Assembly: GCF_009870125.1 (NCBI RefSeq)
Contig: NC_046680.1
Coordinates: 5,146,001-5,210,000 of the forward strand
DNA from: Drosophila pseudoobscura
Lineage: Eukaryota; Arthropoda; Insecta; Diptera; Drosophilidae
Direction of reading: 5' to 3'
DNA length: 64,000 nucleotides
Below, piece by piece: positions 10,001-25,000 of the stretch (the stretch's first letter is position 1; every line of letters starts with the position of its first letter). The notes under the pieces were generated by a model, which saw only the letters and a list, made by a program, of their open reading frames with translations, had not been told where the DNA came from and searched no databases. The position numbers and the translations under genes are program-made.

Positions 10001-13000
10001 CATTGCTAATCGTTGTGTTCATGCAATGTGACTTTCATTTAGTTGGGGTCTCGGGACTGCAGGAGATTGGGTTTAAAAACTATACAAATTTAGAGCTCTC
10101 TTCAGTCCCGATTCCCATCAAAAGAATCGTATTCAAACTTTGATTCAAGCAAAAGAACTCGTTCAGAAGAATGAGAGACTGTGGTCAGACTTTGATTTAT
10201 TATTTGTTTGTGTGTTTGAATAGAATTCCTTGCTTATAGACTAGCTGTACAATGCACCAAAGCAAAACAATGCCGGGAATTTGTGGCATAAACAAACCGA
10301 AAAGTACGGCTAAAAGATTGTTTCGAATTACGATTGAAATATTTATTTTCTTTTAATGGAAAAGCCACAAATTCCCCACACTGCAATCTTACAGTCTTAA
10401 CTACTACGTGTAGCATGCACCACCACAAAAATGCCAATAACTTTATATGGTATGCGGATTGCACATGATGTTGTGTATATTTATACACAGATATGTATAT
10501 AGGTGTATGTATATACTGATTTTTGTGTGAGAAATGTACAGATTGTTAGATCGATCAGTTTTAATATTTATTAGCATTTTTGTATGTATTTACACTGGAC
10601 TACAAAACAACGCTACTTTCAACTACATGAAGGGGTTCGGGATGGGGCAAGTCGGGAGCGACTCATGGATATTGGCGGGAACGGGATCAAAATAAAACTT
10701 GGTGGGATGTGGGGGATAAACAGAAAAGAGAGTAAAGAAAGTTTAGAAAGAACAGAAAGAACGGAAGGCAGAAGTGAAAGCCTAGGCAGCGGGATATCCC
10801 AGAGATCTTGAGCACGAGCCGATTCGAATGGCAGGAGGGCGGAGTGGAGTGGAGTGTAGTGGAGAGGAGAGGAGGGAGAGCTAGCTCTCTTCTTAATCCG
10901 AGATTATCTGACAAACATTACCGCTGGCTGTGATATCTTCTTGCGGATATATATCACGCTCCTCGTCCTCCACCCACGAGTCGACGACTATGAAATCGGC
11001 CACGAAGCTGGGTATGTGGCACTTCATTATGGCGCTATTGCCGCGCAGAATGGACTCGTCCATGACATTGACGGTGTAGGACTGTGGCACCACTGCAAAG
11101 TTCGGGGGAGAGTTGGATCGTTTAGGGTGGTATTCGTACGCATAGGATGGAAATCATAAGGAAGTAATGAGCGTGTGTGTGTGTGTGTGAAAGAAAACCC
11201 CTTCATGCGGCTCGAAAGACAACTCGCTGCGGCGCCTACCCGTGATGTTTTTGGTGTAGACCTCGCCCTCGGTATCGATCCAATCGGTAATCTCAATATG
11301 ATCCGCCACAAAGGAGGGCGTCTGGCACTTGAATATGGCCGCATTGCCCTTGATCACGTACTCGTCGTACACCTGCGACTCAAAGAACTGTTTAACCACT
11401 GGAAAAAGCGATACGAAATCAGGGATTGAAATGGAATCAGGAACGGAGATTGGATCATGGAGAATGGAGAATGTTAAATGGAGAAGGAATGACTACTCTT
11501 AAGCCGAACAGAGGCGCGCAAAGGTTCTCCAATGGTTACCCGTAGAATCGGTTGGCAGGGGCCGCTGTATCTCGACACCCTCCTCATCGATCCAGCCTTC
11601 CACGTCGATGAAATCGGCCACAAACGAGGGCACCAGGCATTTGAGGGTGGCAGCGTTTCCGCGCAGCACAAACTCATCGATGACGCGGGTCTGGTAAAAC
11701 TGATGGACAACTGAGAGGGAAATCAAGGGGAAAATCAAACTGAAATCGAAAGGAATTGAAAGGATCTTGTGGGCAAAAGGGCGGCTCTACACTCTAGAGC
11801 AATGATAGATATTGGTCCAAGTACCCGTCTCGTCTGCATTATTGGGATAGTAATTGCGACCCTCCGAGTCCAGCCAGTGATCGACAAACACAAAGTCCGC
11901 CACATACGAGGGTATCTCGCACTTCATCACCACCGAATTGCCCCTGATCACATACTCATTGTCAGCCTCCGATTCGTACGTTTGGATCACAACTAGGCCA
12001 AAGAAATAACATAAAAGATCAAGGTAAAGGATAATAGAATGGATGGGAGATTCACAGAGCTGGGAGCTCTGTACAGGAGGCCTTATACAGAAAGGGTTTT
12101 TATTGTTTTCGGATTGCACTTCGTACCATAGACGCTGGTGGCATTGTCGCGCCACAGTTCGATGCCACCATCGTCCACCCAGGCCTCGACCTGCACGAAG
12201 TCGGCCACAAAGGAGGGAATCTTGCATTTGACGACCGCCGCATTGCCCCTGATCACATACTCATTCTCTGCCTCGGTTATGTAGAACTGTGAAACGACTT
12301 CAAATCGAAAGAAACAATGCAAAATAATAAATAGGGGCTGGAAAATGAGGTGAGGAATGCTGAGGGATTCTAGAATAATCCTAAGTCTAAAAGTCTAGGG
12401 AGCACCAGATCGCACCATAGTTGTCCGAGAAGGACAAGACATTGCCCTCGTCATCGATCCAGGACTCCACGCGCACAAAATCAGCCACAAACGATGGTAT
12501 GGAACACTTAAGAACAGCCGCATTGCCCCTTATGACATATTCGGTCATTATTTCGGCCTCATAGAACTGATTCACAACTGCAAAAAGTGTATCAAAATCA
12601 TAAAAGAAAGTGTAAATTCTGGATAGGATAGAAATGTGGGAGTGGAAGAGTGCAAGGGTGGCAGTTGGAACCCCTTTAACTATTGCAGATGCCTTCTGTT
12701 TAGCAAGTAAATACCATAATTATCAGAGTGCCTTAGCTCGGTGCCCGCCTCATCGATCCACGACTCCACGCGCACAAAATCGGCCACGAACGATGGAATG
12801 GAACACTTGAGCACCGCCGCATTGCCCCGTATGACATATTCCATTAGAATGTCGGCGCCGTAGTACTGATTTACAACTGCGATTCGATAGAATTTACATG
12901 GAAATGAAATCAAAGCCAAATCATAGGCATAGGAGGAGGCATAGATGGGAGATCGGGATGGCATGGGGATATGGAATCCTTCTTAAAGCTACTCGTAACA

Positions 13001-16000
13001 TCAACGTAGATCGGAGGAGGAGAGTTCTGAGGACTGTACCGAAATCCTCTTGCGGTGCGTACTCTGTGCCATCGCTGGCCACCCAGGCCTCCACGTGCAG
13101 GAAATCGGCCACGAAGCTGGGTATCGTGCACTTCAATACCGCCGTATTGCCTCTGATCACATATTCGGACACGACCTCGGCCTCGTAATACTGATTCACG
13201 ACTGAGAGAGGATGGAGAATTAAATGAAATTTTAATGGAAATGAAAGGAATAATGGGGAGGGGAGTTGGAAGTGGAGAATCTTCTATGGTTTTAAAGTGT
13301 TTGTCGCCCAAGAATGCAATAGTATGTACTAGTATGTACCAGCTCCCTGTTGTTCGCCGAGCGTGCCATACAGCTGGCCCTCCTCGTCCTGCCAGGATAC
13401 GACCTGGACAAAGTCCGCCACAAACGATGGAATGGAACACTTCAACACCGCCGCATTGCCCCGTATGACATACTCGTTGTTGACCTCCGACTCGTAAAAC
13501 TGTTGCACAACTGGAGGAGGTGCGTGGGAGGAAAGTTTACAGATTACAGAACATTTTATAATGAAAGTACTAGAGAAAGACACTGCCAGAGCAGAGCCAG
13601 AGCCAGAGCCAGACACCTTGCGTGTAGCGAGGCGTGTGAAAATGTGCAGCCAGAGAGCCACATCAGTGAAGTGCATTTAATAGTCCCTAAAGCGCACTCA
13701 GTGGGAAAGTTTCTCCCGCCATCCATCCGCCGGCCAAAAAGGTTAATAATACGTAGTTCTGATAACATGGCTCATCGGCACGCAGGGGCACTCTTGCCAC
13801 AGATACAAAAACAGATAAAGATAGAAAATGCAAACAATGTAAACTTAAAAGATGAATAAGGGAAATGGATGGGTAGTTTTCCAACTTTTTGTACACATAA
13901 CCTCACTAAAGCTTAAGCTAAGGCTAGAGCCAAGATTCAATGCATAGACAAACCATATTCTTGGCCTGGCGAGAAGTCCTCGTTTTGGTCGGTGTGCCAG
14001 GACACAACGCTCACAAAATCAGCCACAAATGAGGGGATCTCGCATTTGAGAACCGCCGCATTGCCGCGTATTACGTAGGCCTTATTTACATCGGTGTCAT
14101 AGTGTTGGGCAACGACTAAAACAACAGCACACAGAACCGACACATAAATAAACAACCGAAAAAATGTATTTATACAGAAATCCAAAAAAAAACTGAACGT
14201 GAAAGTGAAACTGAAAGCAAAACACAAAGGAAGGTCCAAGGAGCGAAGGCGAAGGAGTTTATTGCACTCTGTTTCCTAACCAGTGTTGATTAATTGAGTT
14301 ACAGCTGGAGTTTGAGTAAATTGTAATTTGGGTGTATTTTTGTTTGTACAGTGTTACAGTCATTATTAGTGTTGGTTAACTGTACAGAAGCTCTGTACAG
14401 ATGTGAGGTGGAGTGTTGTTTCTCTGAAGTGTTGTACAATAGTTAAAATAGTGCTGTTTTGCGACACACACACATAGAGAGAAGCGATCGATTTTTAACA
14501 CACCATATTCAGTGTCGGGATAGAAATTCTCTTGCTGGTCGCTGTGCCAGGATATAACATTCACAAAATCGGCCACAAACGATGGTATATCACATTTCAA
14601 GATAGCGGAATTGCCGCGTATGACAAACGCCTTGTGTATATCCTCTTCGTAGTGTTGCGAAACGACTAAACATATAGAAGAAATGAAAATAAAGTTGGAT
14701 GTTCGGTATACATAATAAAAGGATGAGAGTGATGTGTGAAATGGAAATGGAAATGGTATGACAGGAACCAAATCATGCTTTTAGTAGACCAAAAACTATT
14801 CTATCGCTAGGGGAATAATCCCAATTCGTATCCCGCACCGTATTCTGTGCCGGGAAAGTAGCTCTCCTCCTCGTCGGCATGCCAGGACACCACCTCAACA
14901 AAATCGGCCACGAACGAGGGTATCAGGCACTTGATAACCGCCGCATTTCCCCTGATCACATGCTCCTTGTTCACATCCGCCTCGTAGTACTGGGCAACCA
15001 CTGCATTGGACGAAAGGACGAAAGGAGTAGGTGCAATCACGATGAATAAGTGTATGCTCTCGGAGTCCCACGGTCTCAATCTAAGCCCTGGACGGACTTA
15101 ACCTTGACAAAGTTTAGGCACCCTATTCCTGGAAGTGGTTTGGCTTGATTGCCTGTTATTTTTGTTGTTTTTCTTGGTTGGAAACTCATTAAATGAAAAC
15201 CCCGAAACTATCATAATCACTCTTAAGCCGCCCGACAGGCCAAGTTAATTTCAATTAAGCAAAGTTTTCTGTGTGCCAGCCTTCACACTGGCTACTGGGC
15301 GAAGCCATATTTCATTCTGGCCAACAAGCACAGGGCTGGCTATCTACACGGCTCTCATAAGCATAAAATGATAAATTCCCCTGGTTAATAGCAAGCGAAA
15401 GCAAACGACAATAATGATGTCAGGCGAGAGAGGTCGCCAAGGGAGTTCCGTTCCGTCCGTTCAGGTGTGCTGGCTGGCTAATTGCCAGGGAACACGTCAG
15501 CCGATGGAGCGATGTGTAAGCGACGGCTATGCTCCTCTGCAGCATGATTCCAGCATAATTAGCTAAAATATAATCAAGTCTGGCCCATTTAGGCCCAGCT
15601 CCATAGCAGCGGAAGTAGCCATAGAGCCAAGGGACGTGTCCGTCTGGCCCTATAACTCGATAAACCACCACTCGATCCCACACACACAGCCGGAGCTGTG
15701 GGTCGGCAAGTGACAATTGCATCACCAGGCGATGACATGAAGAGAGGGAGCTGAGCTGTCAAATGGTAAGTACAGTTGCCAACAAAACACTTCGAGTGGC
15801 GGCGGCCTGACTGACAGAAAGACAGGAAGACAGGAAGAGAGATGAAGCGAAACGGCAAACCGATTAAAGTGAAAATGCCAACTTGCATTAAATTCCAATG
15901 AGCATTGCGAAAACTCAGTAAAGAAAAGTATACGCGCGTGTGTGTGTGCGTGAAAATGAAAGCGCGTGGAAAATTCGTCTTTAATAGCCGATAACTGCAA

Positions 16001-19000
16001 ACAGTGGAAGAAAAACATCCCAACGTCGAGAGGTGGCGGGAGGTCAAAGCGGAATGAAACGAAGGCCAACGTTGATCGATCATCGCATAGATGGGATTTA
16101 GCTGAAAATTTGAGTAGAAATGTTAAGCCGAGGGAAGTGCAAGTTTCAGAGTTGGGTTTTCTTGAAATAAATATCTAAAAATGTTACACTTTTAACTTTA
16201 ACACCCAGAGAAAAAAGCGCAGATATTTTAAACTTTAAGATTAGATTTAATATCATATTTAATCAGATTAAAAATATAGATCTGCCAAGAAACTAAATTT
16301 TAATTTAAATATACATACATATGTCATATTTAAATTAAATATATTTCGTAAAAATTTAATATATTTAAGTATGGGTCGAAATTTAAATACTTTTAACGAC
16401 GTTTATCTTTAAATCAAACTGGATTCTATTTCCTTTCACCGAAGATTTATTTTTAACATTCGTGTGGTTATTTTTACCATGTCATTTTTCTCTGAGTGTA
16501 TCTGTTATATTTTGTATAAATTTTCAGCCTCTGCCGGATCTCTAACTGTTTTATTGGTACTATTTTATTAGCATTTCCTCTGGAAATTAATCTCGACCAA
16601 CATCCGACTGTTCCCCCCTTGCACTGCCCTCCGCTTAAGCAAGAATCCGCTCAACTTACCGGCTCGCACATGGACATCCCGCGATATAATGGATCCGAAC
16701 TGATTGCGGGCCAGGCAGGCGTAGACCTGGGCGTGCACCTCCTGGCGGTAGTCCTCAGCACGGAAGGGCGGGAAGACCAGCTTGCCGTCGGATGAGATCT
16801 GGCGCAGTCCGGGAACATCGCCCACGGCAGTGCCATCGCTGCGTATCCAGATAATCTCGGGCATGGGGTTGCCGCTGGCCTTGCACTCGATCTCGGCGCC
16901 GGTGGAGTTGGAGAAGTCAATGCGGTTGGTGGGCTCTTTGAGGAAGACGGGTCCCTTCTGGTCGGCATCTGGTGGATTGGCAGCCAAAGTCTGACTGCCA
17001 CAAGCTGTGGTGAGTAAAGAGAGAGAGAAACAACACAAATTAGTTGGAGTCACTAGAAATACAAGCAGAATAGTAGCATAGCATAGAACTTCCGCAACGG
17101 AAGTGCATTGAAGGGAGAAGCACGAGTACTCTCTGCAGGGTCTCTCTGTATTCATAGCCATGTCCATGTCAACAGTTTGTCTATTGTTTCCACCTTTGCT
17201 GTTTGACAATTGAGTGCCACGGATCAGCGACTCCCCCGAGCGGGAACCGAGTGCGGACAACAAAAGCTGTTTTATTTTATTTTTTACTTTTACAGGCCAG
17301 AAACAACTTGTGCTGGCAGACAAAAGGCCCAGGCAGGCACCAGGCGAAAATCGTTCGTTGACACTTTTTCAGACCACTCTCTGCCCCTTCTCTGGTGTCC
17401 CTGCTGTTCCTGCTGTCACTGTTGCACTGCCAACCGATTTCATATTCACGTCCACATCTGTCTATCCTTTGTGCCAGTCCCCCATTCCCCCATTCCCCCA
17501 TTTCCCCATTCAAAATTTCGATGCAATTCTTGAGGCGTGAGTCTGAAATTTGTCGGCTCTAGAGATATTTCAGGCTTATGAAAACTATTCACCAAAGAGA
17601 ATTTGTTGCCGGCATGGTCTTACAGCAAAAGACATTCCCTCCCAGCTTAATGGGCAATCATTCGAACAGTACTGTCCGAAGAAGATTAAATATTCCTCTA
17701 ATTCCACAAATTCCAGCTATTGAATCCCGCCCCCATTCCTGGCCCATGAAATTTTATAGACTGAAATGAAAACTAATCAATTCGTTGACTTTTTCGGGTG
17801 GTGCGTGTTCCATGGCGCACGCATTAAAAATTCCAACTAATTTCGCTTCGAGGCGTTCGTTGCGTTGAGTGGTCGTTTACCAAATTTGTGGTTTGGAGGA
17901 TGGCAGGAAGTGTAATTTAAATTTCATAAAATCTCCTTTCAAACATTTAATACGGAACATGAATAGTGTCCCAGCTCCAAGGTCAGTTTTTCTTGAACTC
18001 TAAGACCCACTGTACTTTAAATGGCTCTGCATACACAGGCACACATACAGTCTCATATTAGATTCAACATGTGCTTGCCATACGGGAGCGAGGGAGCGAG
18101 CAGGCGTGCAAAAAGATGTGCGCGAAAGGAAGGAGAGAACGAATGTGCGGAAACAGTAAAACACGCAATTCAAAATAATATTTTGCAGCTGTTCTTACAA
18201 CCATATCGACAGATCGATCGGCAGAGGGGGAGATAAGCAGAGGAGAAGAAGGATTTAGGGAGGGGGGAAGTGAAGATTCACCATCCGTTATCGCTCCTTC
18301 TTTCTTCATCTTGGTTTCCATTCCAATTTGAACGAAATTGCATTCCCTTTTACTCTCCACCACCGTAAAGTCGTAATATATTTATTTGCTCTTTGCTCTT
18401 TCTGGAATATATTTATTGCCTTTTCTTCTCTTCTTGGCTTTGCTTCGTCTCTGCTTCCACTTGTTGAAGAGTTCGTGCTGTCCAATTGGTCTTTCATTTC
18501 AACCAGATTTTCGGATTGCACCTGCCTCTTCTGTTTATTCTGCGTTTCCTTTTGTCTTCTGCAGCTTCCCCCCAGTGCCATAGCAGCAGGTGCTGTCTGT
18601 TATGCTTTTTTATGTCAAAAGTTTGAAGCTTTCCTAAAACCAACAACAAAATTCGCAGAACGAAACCGGTTCAAGAGGCAAGCAAGTAGCCGGCATTTAA
18701 CAGTGAACAAAGCTAAATGAAGCAAAAGGCAAAAGCAAAGCAAAACTTGGAGACAGAAAAGCTCTCCGCTCTGCAGTGCTCTGCTCTGCGCGGCTTAGTG
18801 AAGCACTCAAAACTATGTTTTCTGAATTTATCGCGTAATTTTCCACTTATGCAGGCAATTTGCACAAGACGATGATGATGATGATTGTTGATTCCAACTA
18901 AGGTCACATTATGCACTTCATAAAAAAAGCCTGCGGATCTGGGAGTGACTCAGCCTCAAGTCGGGTGGCTCTCAAATGTTTAACACTTGTCTTGGGGCAA

Positions 19001-22000
19001 CACACAGTAGCCACAACGAGGAGCAAATAAACAAACTGGCAAAGCCACAGAAGAGTGAGAGAGAGCAGTAGAATAAGCTTTGTCAGGGGAATGACTAATA
19101 CTAGAAACAAAAACAAAAGGGGGACGAAGAAATGAAGTAACACGCGATTCCAGAGGTGTCAAATTACGACGTCGAAAGCTCAAGAAAAGTAAACAAATAT
19201 TGAACTTGGAATTGGAAATAATGCGACACGACACCCACCGAAGGGGTTTACGGTTCACGATCGAACACAATGTTCCATCTCTTCTTTCGACCTGCTTCCG
19301 TTCCATTAATTAACCCATTTCCAGACGAATGTATTTGTATTACAAACCCTTAGCACCTCATGAAGAGGGAAATTGGAAATTAATAACTTCCGTCCAAACA
19401 AAAACAAAGGGAATAAGAGTTCAATAGGCATACACACGCATGATAGGGCCCCACCCAACAGAACGCCTCCCATCACGCACTCTTGTCATCGAGGTCGGAA
19501 TATAAACACACGCACGACGACGACAACCGACCATATGGGGATGTCCAGCCAATCCCCAAACAATCCCATTCCATATACATAGTATAGTAGGAAGAGAACA
19601 TTTTGGTGTGTGGTGTTGCATGCAATGAATCTCAACCATTTCGATAGAATTTCATTCCAGTGGAAGAAACATCTGCCCTGAGGCTCAGAAAGAAACCAGT
19701 CCGACAGCTGTTCGAGAGAGCCGGCGGACGGAGAACAGGTATCTCAATGTCAGCGGTACGGTACCCACACTCATTCATGCGAATCGTGTGGCGTTTACCC
19801 ACACACAGTTAAGTCCACGAAATATGGCCAATTACTGGGCTAAATGAAAAAGCAAGTTAGAACGTTATTGTCGATATATGGACAATTCGAGACCCGCTAC
19901 ATACCCCGAAACGTCCTCTCAAATTGTGTGCAATACCTATCCGTTGAGAATGATTTTCTGATGATCGATTGAGCGTTGTAAATACCACATAGCTATATCT
20001 CGCTCCTCTATGCCAACCACAAGCACCGGGTGCAACGAATAATTAGGTAATGCGTGACACAGATAATTGCAGTCGCCCTGCCCACGCACTCCGCTAACAG
20101 TCCAGACACTCAATTACCGCAAGCTGCAAGTCGGTGGAGCGGCAGACACCACGCAACGCAACCTGTCCACCTCTGCGTGGACACAAGATGTCAGAGGGAG
20201 CTGCCACGCTGCTGACAGAAGGTGAAAACAACAGGCAGAACAACCGCAACAAACCGCAGCCAGAGACAACACGTGAGGGAGAAAGAGAGAGACAGAGAAA
20301 GGCAGGAGACAAAAGTGGAGCAGCACGGACCACGTGGGGTTCAGAGGGGGAGTAGCTGCTGACGCGATGGTGATGATGATTTGACAGACATTGCGAGACA
20401 CTCTGCAAATACGACAATAGAATGTAGAGCAGCGAGAGATAAAGCATGTTCTAAGCTTTCCATTCCACTGTGCCTGACCTGCTCTTTCCAGAGCCTCACG
20501 GAGAGAGAGGCGTCGACTCAAATGTGGGTGACAGGAGGAGAAAAAACGAGAGACTTGAGGGTGGATTTGTTGTATAATTGAAAGCGTTGTACAACGACAG
20601 TGAGGCTGGCAAAAGCAGAGGAAGGAGGAAGAAGAAGAGCGAAAGACGGGCGAGCACACAGCGACAACACGTGCACAATCTCCGTCATGCAAGGGAATGC
20701 ATTTGTGAGAGAGCGATCCAAGGAGCCCGGGCCACGACAGCGACAGTGGGAGACAAAGAAAAAGGAGGAGACACAAGAAGGAAGAACGAGGATGAAGAAG
20801 ATCAAAACAAGCATACGCGCTTTGCATATTAAATCGAGTTGACGTCGTCACCGCCACCGCCACCGTCGCCGTCGCCGGCGCATTAATTAAGCCAGACGTA
20901 AAAAAATACTTGTTTAAAAAATACCTACATACTCGTATATGTAAGTATTGTACATTTACTCGTAGTTCCACAATGGAACTTTGAGTCATTTTTGTTGTAG
21001 CCTGCAGATTGTGGAGATGCAAATGATACAAGCACGATGGACAAGTTGGCAGCCCCCGAAAAAAACGAAACGTGACTCAGGCAGGAAAAAAAAGCATAAA
21101 GGTACTGATGGGGAGGGAGATGGTGTGGAGAGAAGAGGAGTGCAGAGGAGACAACGTGCCTGGACGTACACATCCATACCTTGTCGTAGATGATGTCTCT
21201 GCCTGATAAGTGTCGCCTCATTCTGGAATTGGGGTTCGGTTCGAGTTCGGCTCGAACGGAGGAACGGAGGAGAAACGACAAGAATTGGTAGATGGGTGAG
21301 GCAATAATCAACATATTTTACAAATTATTATGATGGCTTGATTCCATTTTTAGGGGGCGCCAAAACGATGTTAATCTTTTCCCCTCTTCCCGCCAACTCT
21401 TCCACCAAATCGGACTGATTTTCGAGATTTCTCTGTCTTGTATTTGGAAGATAAAAGAGTTTTCAATTTAACGGAACATATATTTTCATTAAAATGTGGA
21501 TATATGTATTTATAAATGAGCCACAGCAAAAATTAACCTGAAATCACAACAATTTGAAGAAAAGGTCAAGCTCTGGCACTTAATATCTAGCACGAAACGG
21601 TAGAAACAACCGTGCCACAAAAACCATCCATCTATCCATCCATCCCTTGCCCGTCGCATTGCGAGCATCAAGGGAGTCCCTTGCGTTCCAGGGACTCTGG
21701 CTGGGAGTGAAATGCGGCAACAGCGCCCTGCTCGCTCCAAATCCGTTTTCCGAGCGCAGGCAGAGACATTAGTAAGTATAATAATATTTTTACACCCAGA
21801 GTGATGAGGGACACACAGAGGCAAAGAGAGAGGCAGAGAGGGCAGCAGAGAGGAGATTCGTGCCCGTCGACAGCGTGCTTTTAGTTATTACAGTATAGGG
21901 TATAGGGTGTACTCTCACTCCTTCTCTCTGGCTGTCTTTTAAATCAAAAAGTGCATAACCCCAAGATGTGGAGCAAATCTTTAGTGAACAAAACATTTTT

Positions 22001-25000
22001 CATTTTTCACAAGTTTTCCTTCTCTGCTCTAAGGAGGGTGACGAAAACGAGGCAGAGACAAAGAGAGAGAGAGAGTGAGAGAGAGGTGGCAGAGAGAGTG
22101 AGGAGTGATTGCGAAGGGTTCAGGGAGGGTGGAAAGCAACGTTGCCGTTATTTCGAGTCCATGAAAATGAGTGTTTTTTAGCTACTAAATGTTGCACCCA
22201 CTTAAGTTTCTTTTCACCAAAAAAAATCCCACAAGTTTAGAGACTTGCAGCCAGCTCGTAAAATATTTTGAGTTAACATAATACTTTCTATATACATATA
22301 TGTTCACAGATATTTCCGAGTTCTGTTTCTTCCATAAGCACTTAATGAGCCACCGAATGCATGACAAATGCTTTTAGTGGTGCCTCTTGGGGCTGTCATG
22401 TCTTTCGTGTGGATTTGTAAAGAACTTAGAGAAAAAGAGAGCGCAGCGCGCGATTCTTTTGAAGTAGATTACAGCGTTTCTTTTCGAGAGCTGCTGCATG
22501 CCACGACACTGGTATGTTGCCAATTTTCAGCTTCATTATATGGCAATTATTTACACAATTATCCAATCCAGACGCACAGCATAGGCCATAGAAGTTGACA
22601 AACAACTTTTGAACTTGCGAGTATTGTAAATTGTAAATGGCAAATGGAAAAGTAGGCTGCAGTGGCTCATAAAATAGAAAATTGCGCCTGCATGATGACG
22701 TCATCCCTGGATCTGAAGAGGCATTCGTGTGGCTCTACAACTAATAATAATACGCTCAGAGAGAGCCCATTAGATGGAGGGGAGCAAAATTCTATTGAAC
22801 CATCCACAGCTGCGGCTTTTCTTGTGCCTGTCTGGCCCCCTCCTTCAGGTCTGTTCTGTCTGTGTTGCTGCGTGTGTGATGTGCCTCAATCGTCGAGGTA
22901 TCATAACACATGGGAGCAGGAGGAGCAGAAGATGTAGAAGGAGGAGGGAGAGTGGGGCTAGAAAGTGTCCAGAGGGGGGACGACTGGGGCACATCAATCA
23001 TTTGTAATTATACGCATGCCTCTTCTCCATTCCATCGTCTGATTTCGGCTCCTTTCTTCCAGTCCCCTTCTCTTCGAAACGGAAATAGTCTTCTCCCTGG
23101 AATGGGGATGGGGTCTGGTTCAGTGATCTCTCCCCAGTGATCTCTGTCATGTTTACGAGTGCTCTTCCATTTCTTAATCTCTGAAGGAGAGATGCCAACG
23201 ATAACGTGGAGCGTGAAGTGACCCAGTTGATAAGTGGCATGGCCTACCCTCTAAGAGATCTCTGCTCTTATCAGTGCGGCATGCAGTCCAATCCAAAGAT
23301 GCAGCCGAGCAGTGGAATCTTTCGTAGCAGCCGAGGCAGAACCAAAAGCTTTTTGCTGGCAATAGAGCTTTTACTATCACAAAAATCCATCAGTCCCATC
23401 TATTCCATTGGATTCGCACACACGGACTTCAATTGTTTGTTTCCTGTCTATCTTTTCTATTGTACCCTTCAAGAGGGCCTTTTTTCTTGCCCAGAGACTT
23501 TATGCGCGGTGGAGCCCGTCCTTACTCCCAATTTCAGCCATGAATTGAAAAAACAACATACATTGCGTGTGCATAACGCGACTCACTGATGTTGTTAGGG
23601 GCCTTTTCTTGTTGTTGTTGTTACCATCTTACACAATATATATCGTATGTAGCATATAGCAGACTTTATCTTATTTCTGCCATGGTTATGACCTGCAAGG
23701 GTATCCATTCGTCGAACTTTCTTTCTTTCTGCTTTGATCTCCATTACAATGTTTCCCGTGTGTGTGTATGTTCGCGCTGCTTGAATTTCAATTGAATTGA
23801 ATGAAATCGCAAATTAAATGCGTTGGAACTGCCACTGCAGCAGCAGACGACAGACGGCACAAAAACAAAGGCACAAACATAACATTTCAGCTTTCCCAAA
23901 CAATAATAAATCCAATTTAATGTTTAGGTCTTTACAGGAATTACACACGAGTGTACGCGTATTTATTAGAGTATACTATGCCGGAACATACACACTCGTA
24001 CTCGAACTCGTACTCGTACTCATTCAATAAATAAATACCCATGGACATGCTCGCATCATAATAATTCATACAATAATAATAATAAAAGCAATAAAAATTG
24101 GCGCAAAATTGTTTTTAATCAATTTCAATTGAATGATGACCCGGCACAATCAAGACGTAAGACCAGGCCGGCGGAGGCCTCAAAAGCTTTTGTATCTTAC
24201 AGATATCTCATTGCCTGAGCTTTTGCATAATTTCCATAAAATCGTTCCTCATTATGTAGCGTATAATTTATAAGTACTGAATCTCCTGCAATCAAGGCTT
24301 CATTTTGGGCCGAAAGCTCTCTTTACCTCCATTTCAATTTCTGTTGCCTTGCTTTGGTATTCCGAACGCATCCCAAGTCACGCAATGAACGTTAAAAAAT
24401 ATCTGTATCTTTATGTATTTTTTTTTTTACTTAAACACCACAGGACATAAAGTCATTTATTTAATTTATAAATTTAAGGTATTTTATTTGCCTTATTTTG
24501 AGCATTGATTTGTTGATATTTTAGTATAAAATCACGCATACGTCACGTGGTTCGATGTAAATGCTGAGTGCTTTACATTTGATGCAAATTTGAAAGGAAT
24601 CATGAATATGGAATTTATAATTCATTTATGGGGGCGCCTACGGCATTGCTCAAAGTGTTCTCTGTATAAGGCACAAGCCCCTAAATTGGTGCCTCTGATA
24701 ACCCTTATATGTATGTATGTAAGGCCTTCTAATTTGGTTTCCATACAAAAAATTGGGTAAACATAGAACTGAACAATGAATACCTTTGAGGAAATACCAA
24801 AAGGAATGAATAATTTCAAAGTGATCGGTTACTCATATTTATGTTATTGTATTTATTCTTCTTTAATCTCTAATTGTTCATACAAAGGGCAGACTTGTTC
24901 CGAAGAACGAATGGTATTTTCAGTTGAAGATAAATCCATTCAGAGGAGGGTTATGTTATATCTGGGATAATTGTGGTTTCCATGGGTACACGGCACACAT

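Noticed and set aside
20114..21031. 305-codon minus-strand open frame inside Dscam1 intron 2
   Set aside because: It is low-complexity Ser/Leu/Cys/Thr text made from simple repeats, without domain or splice support.
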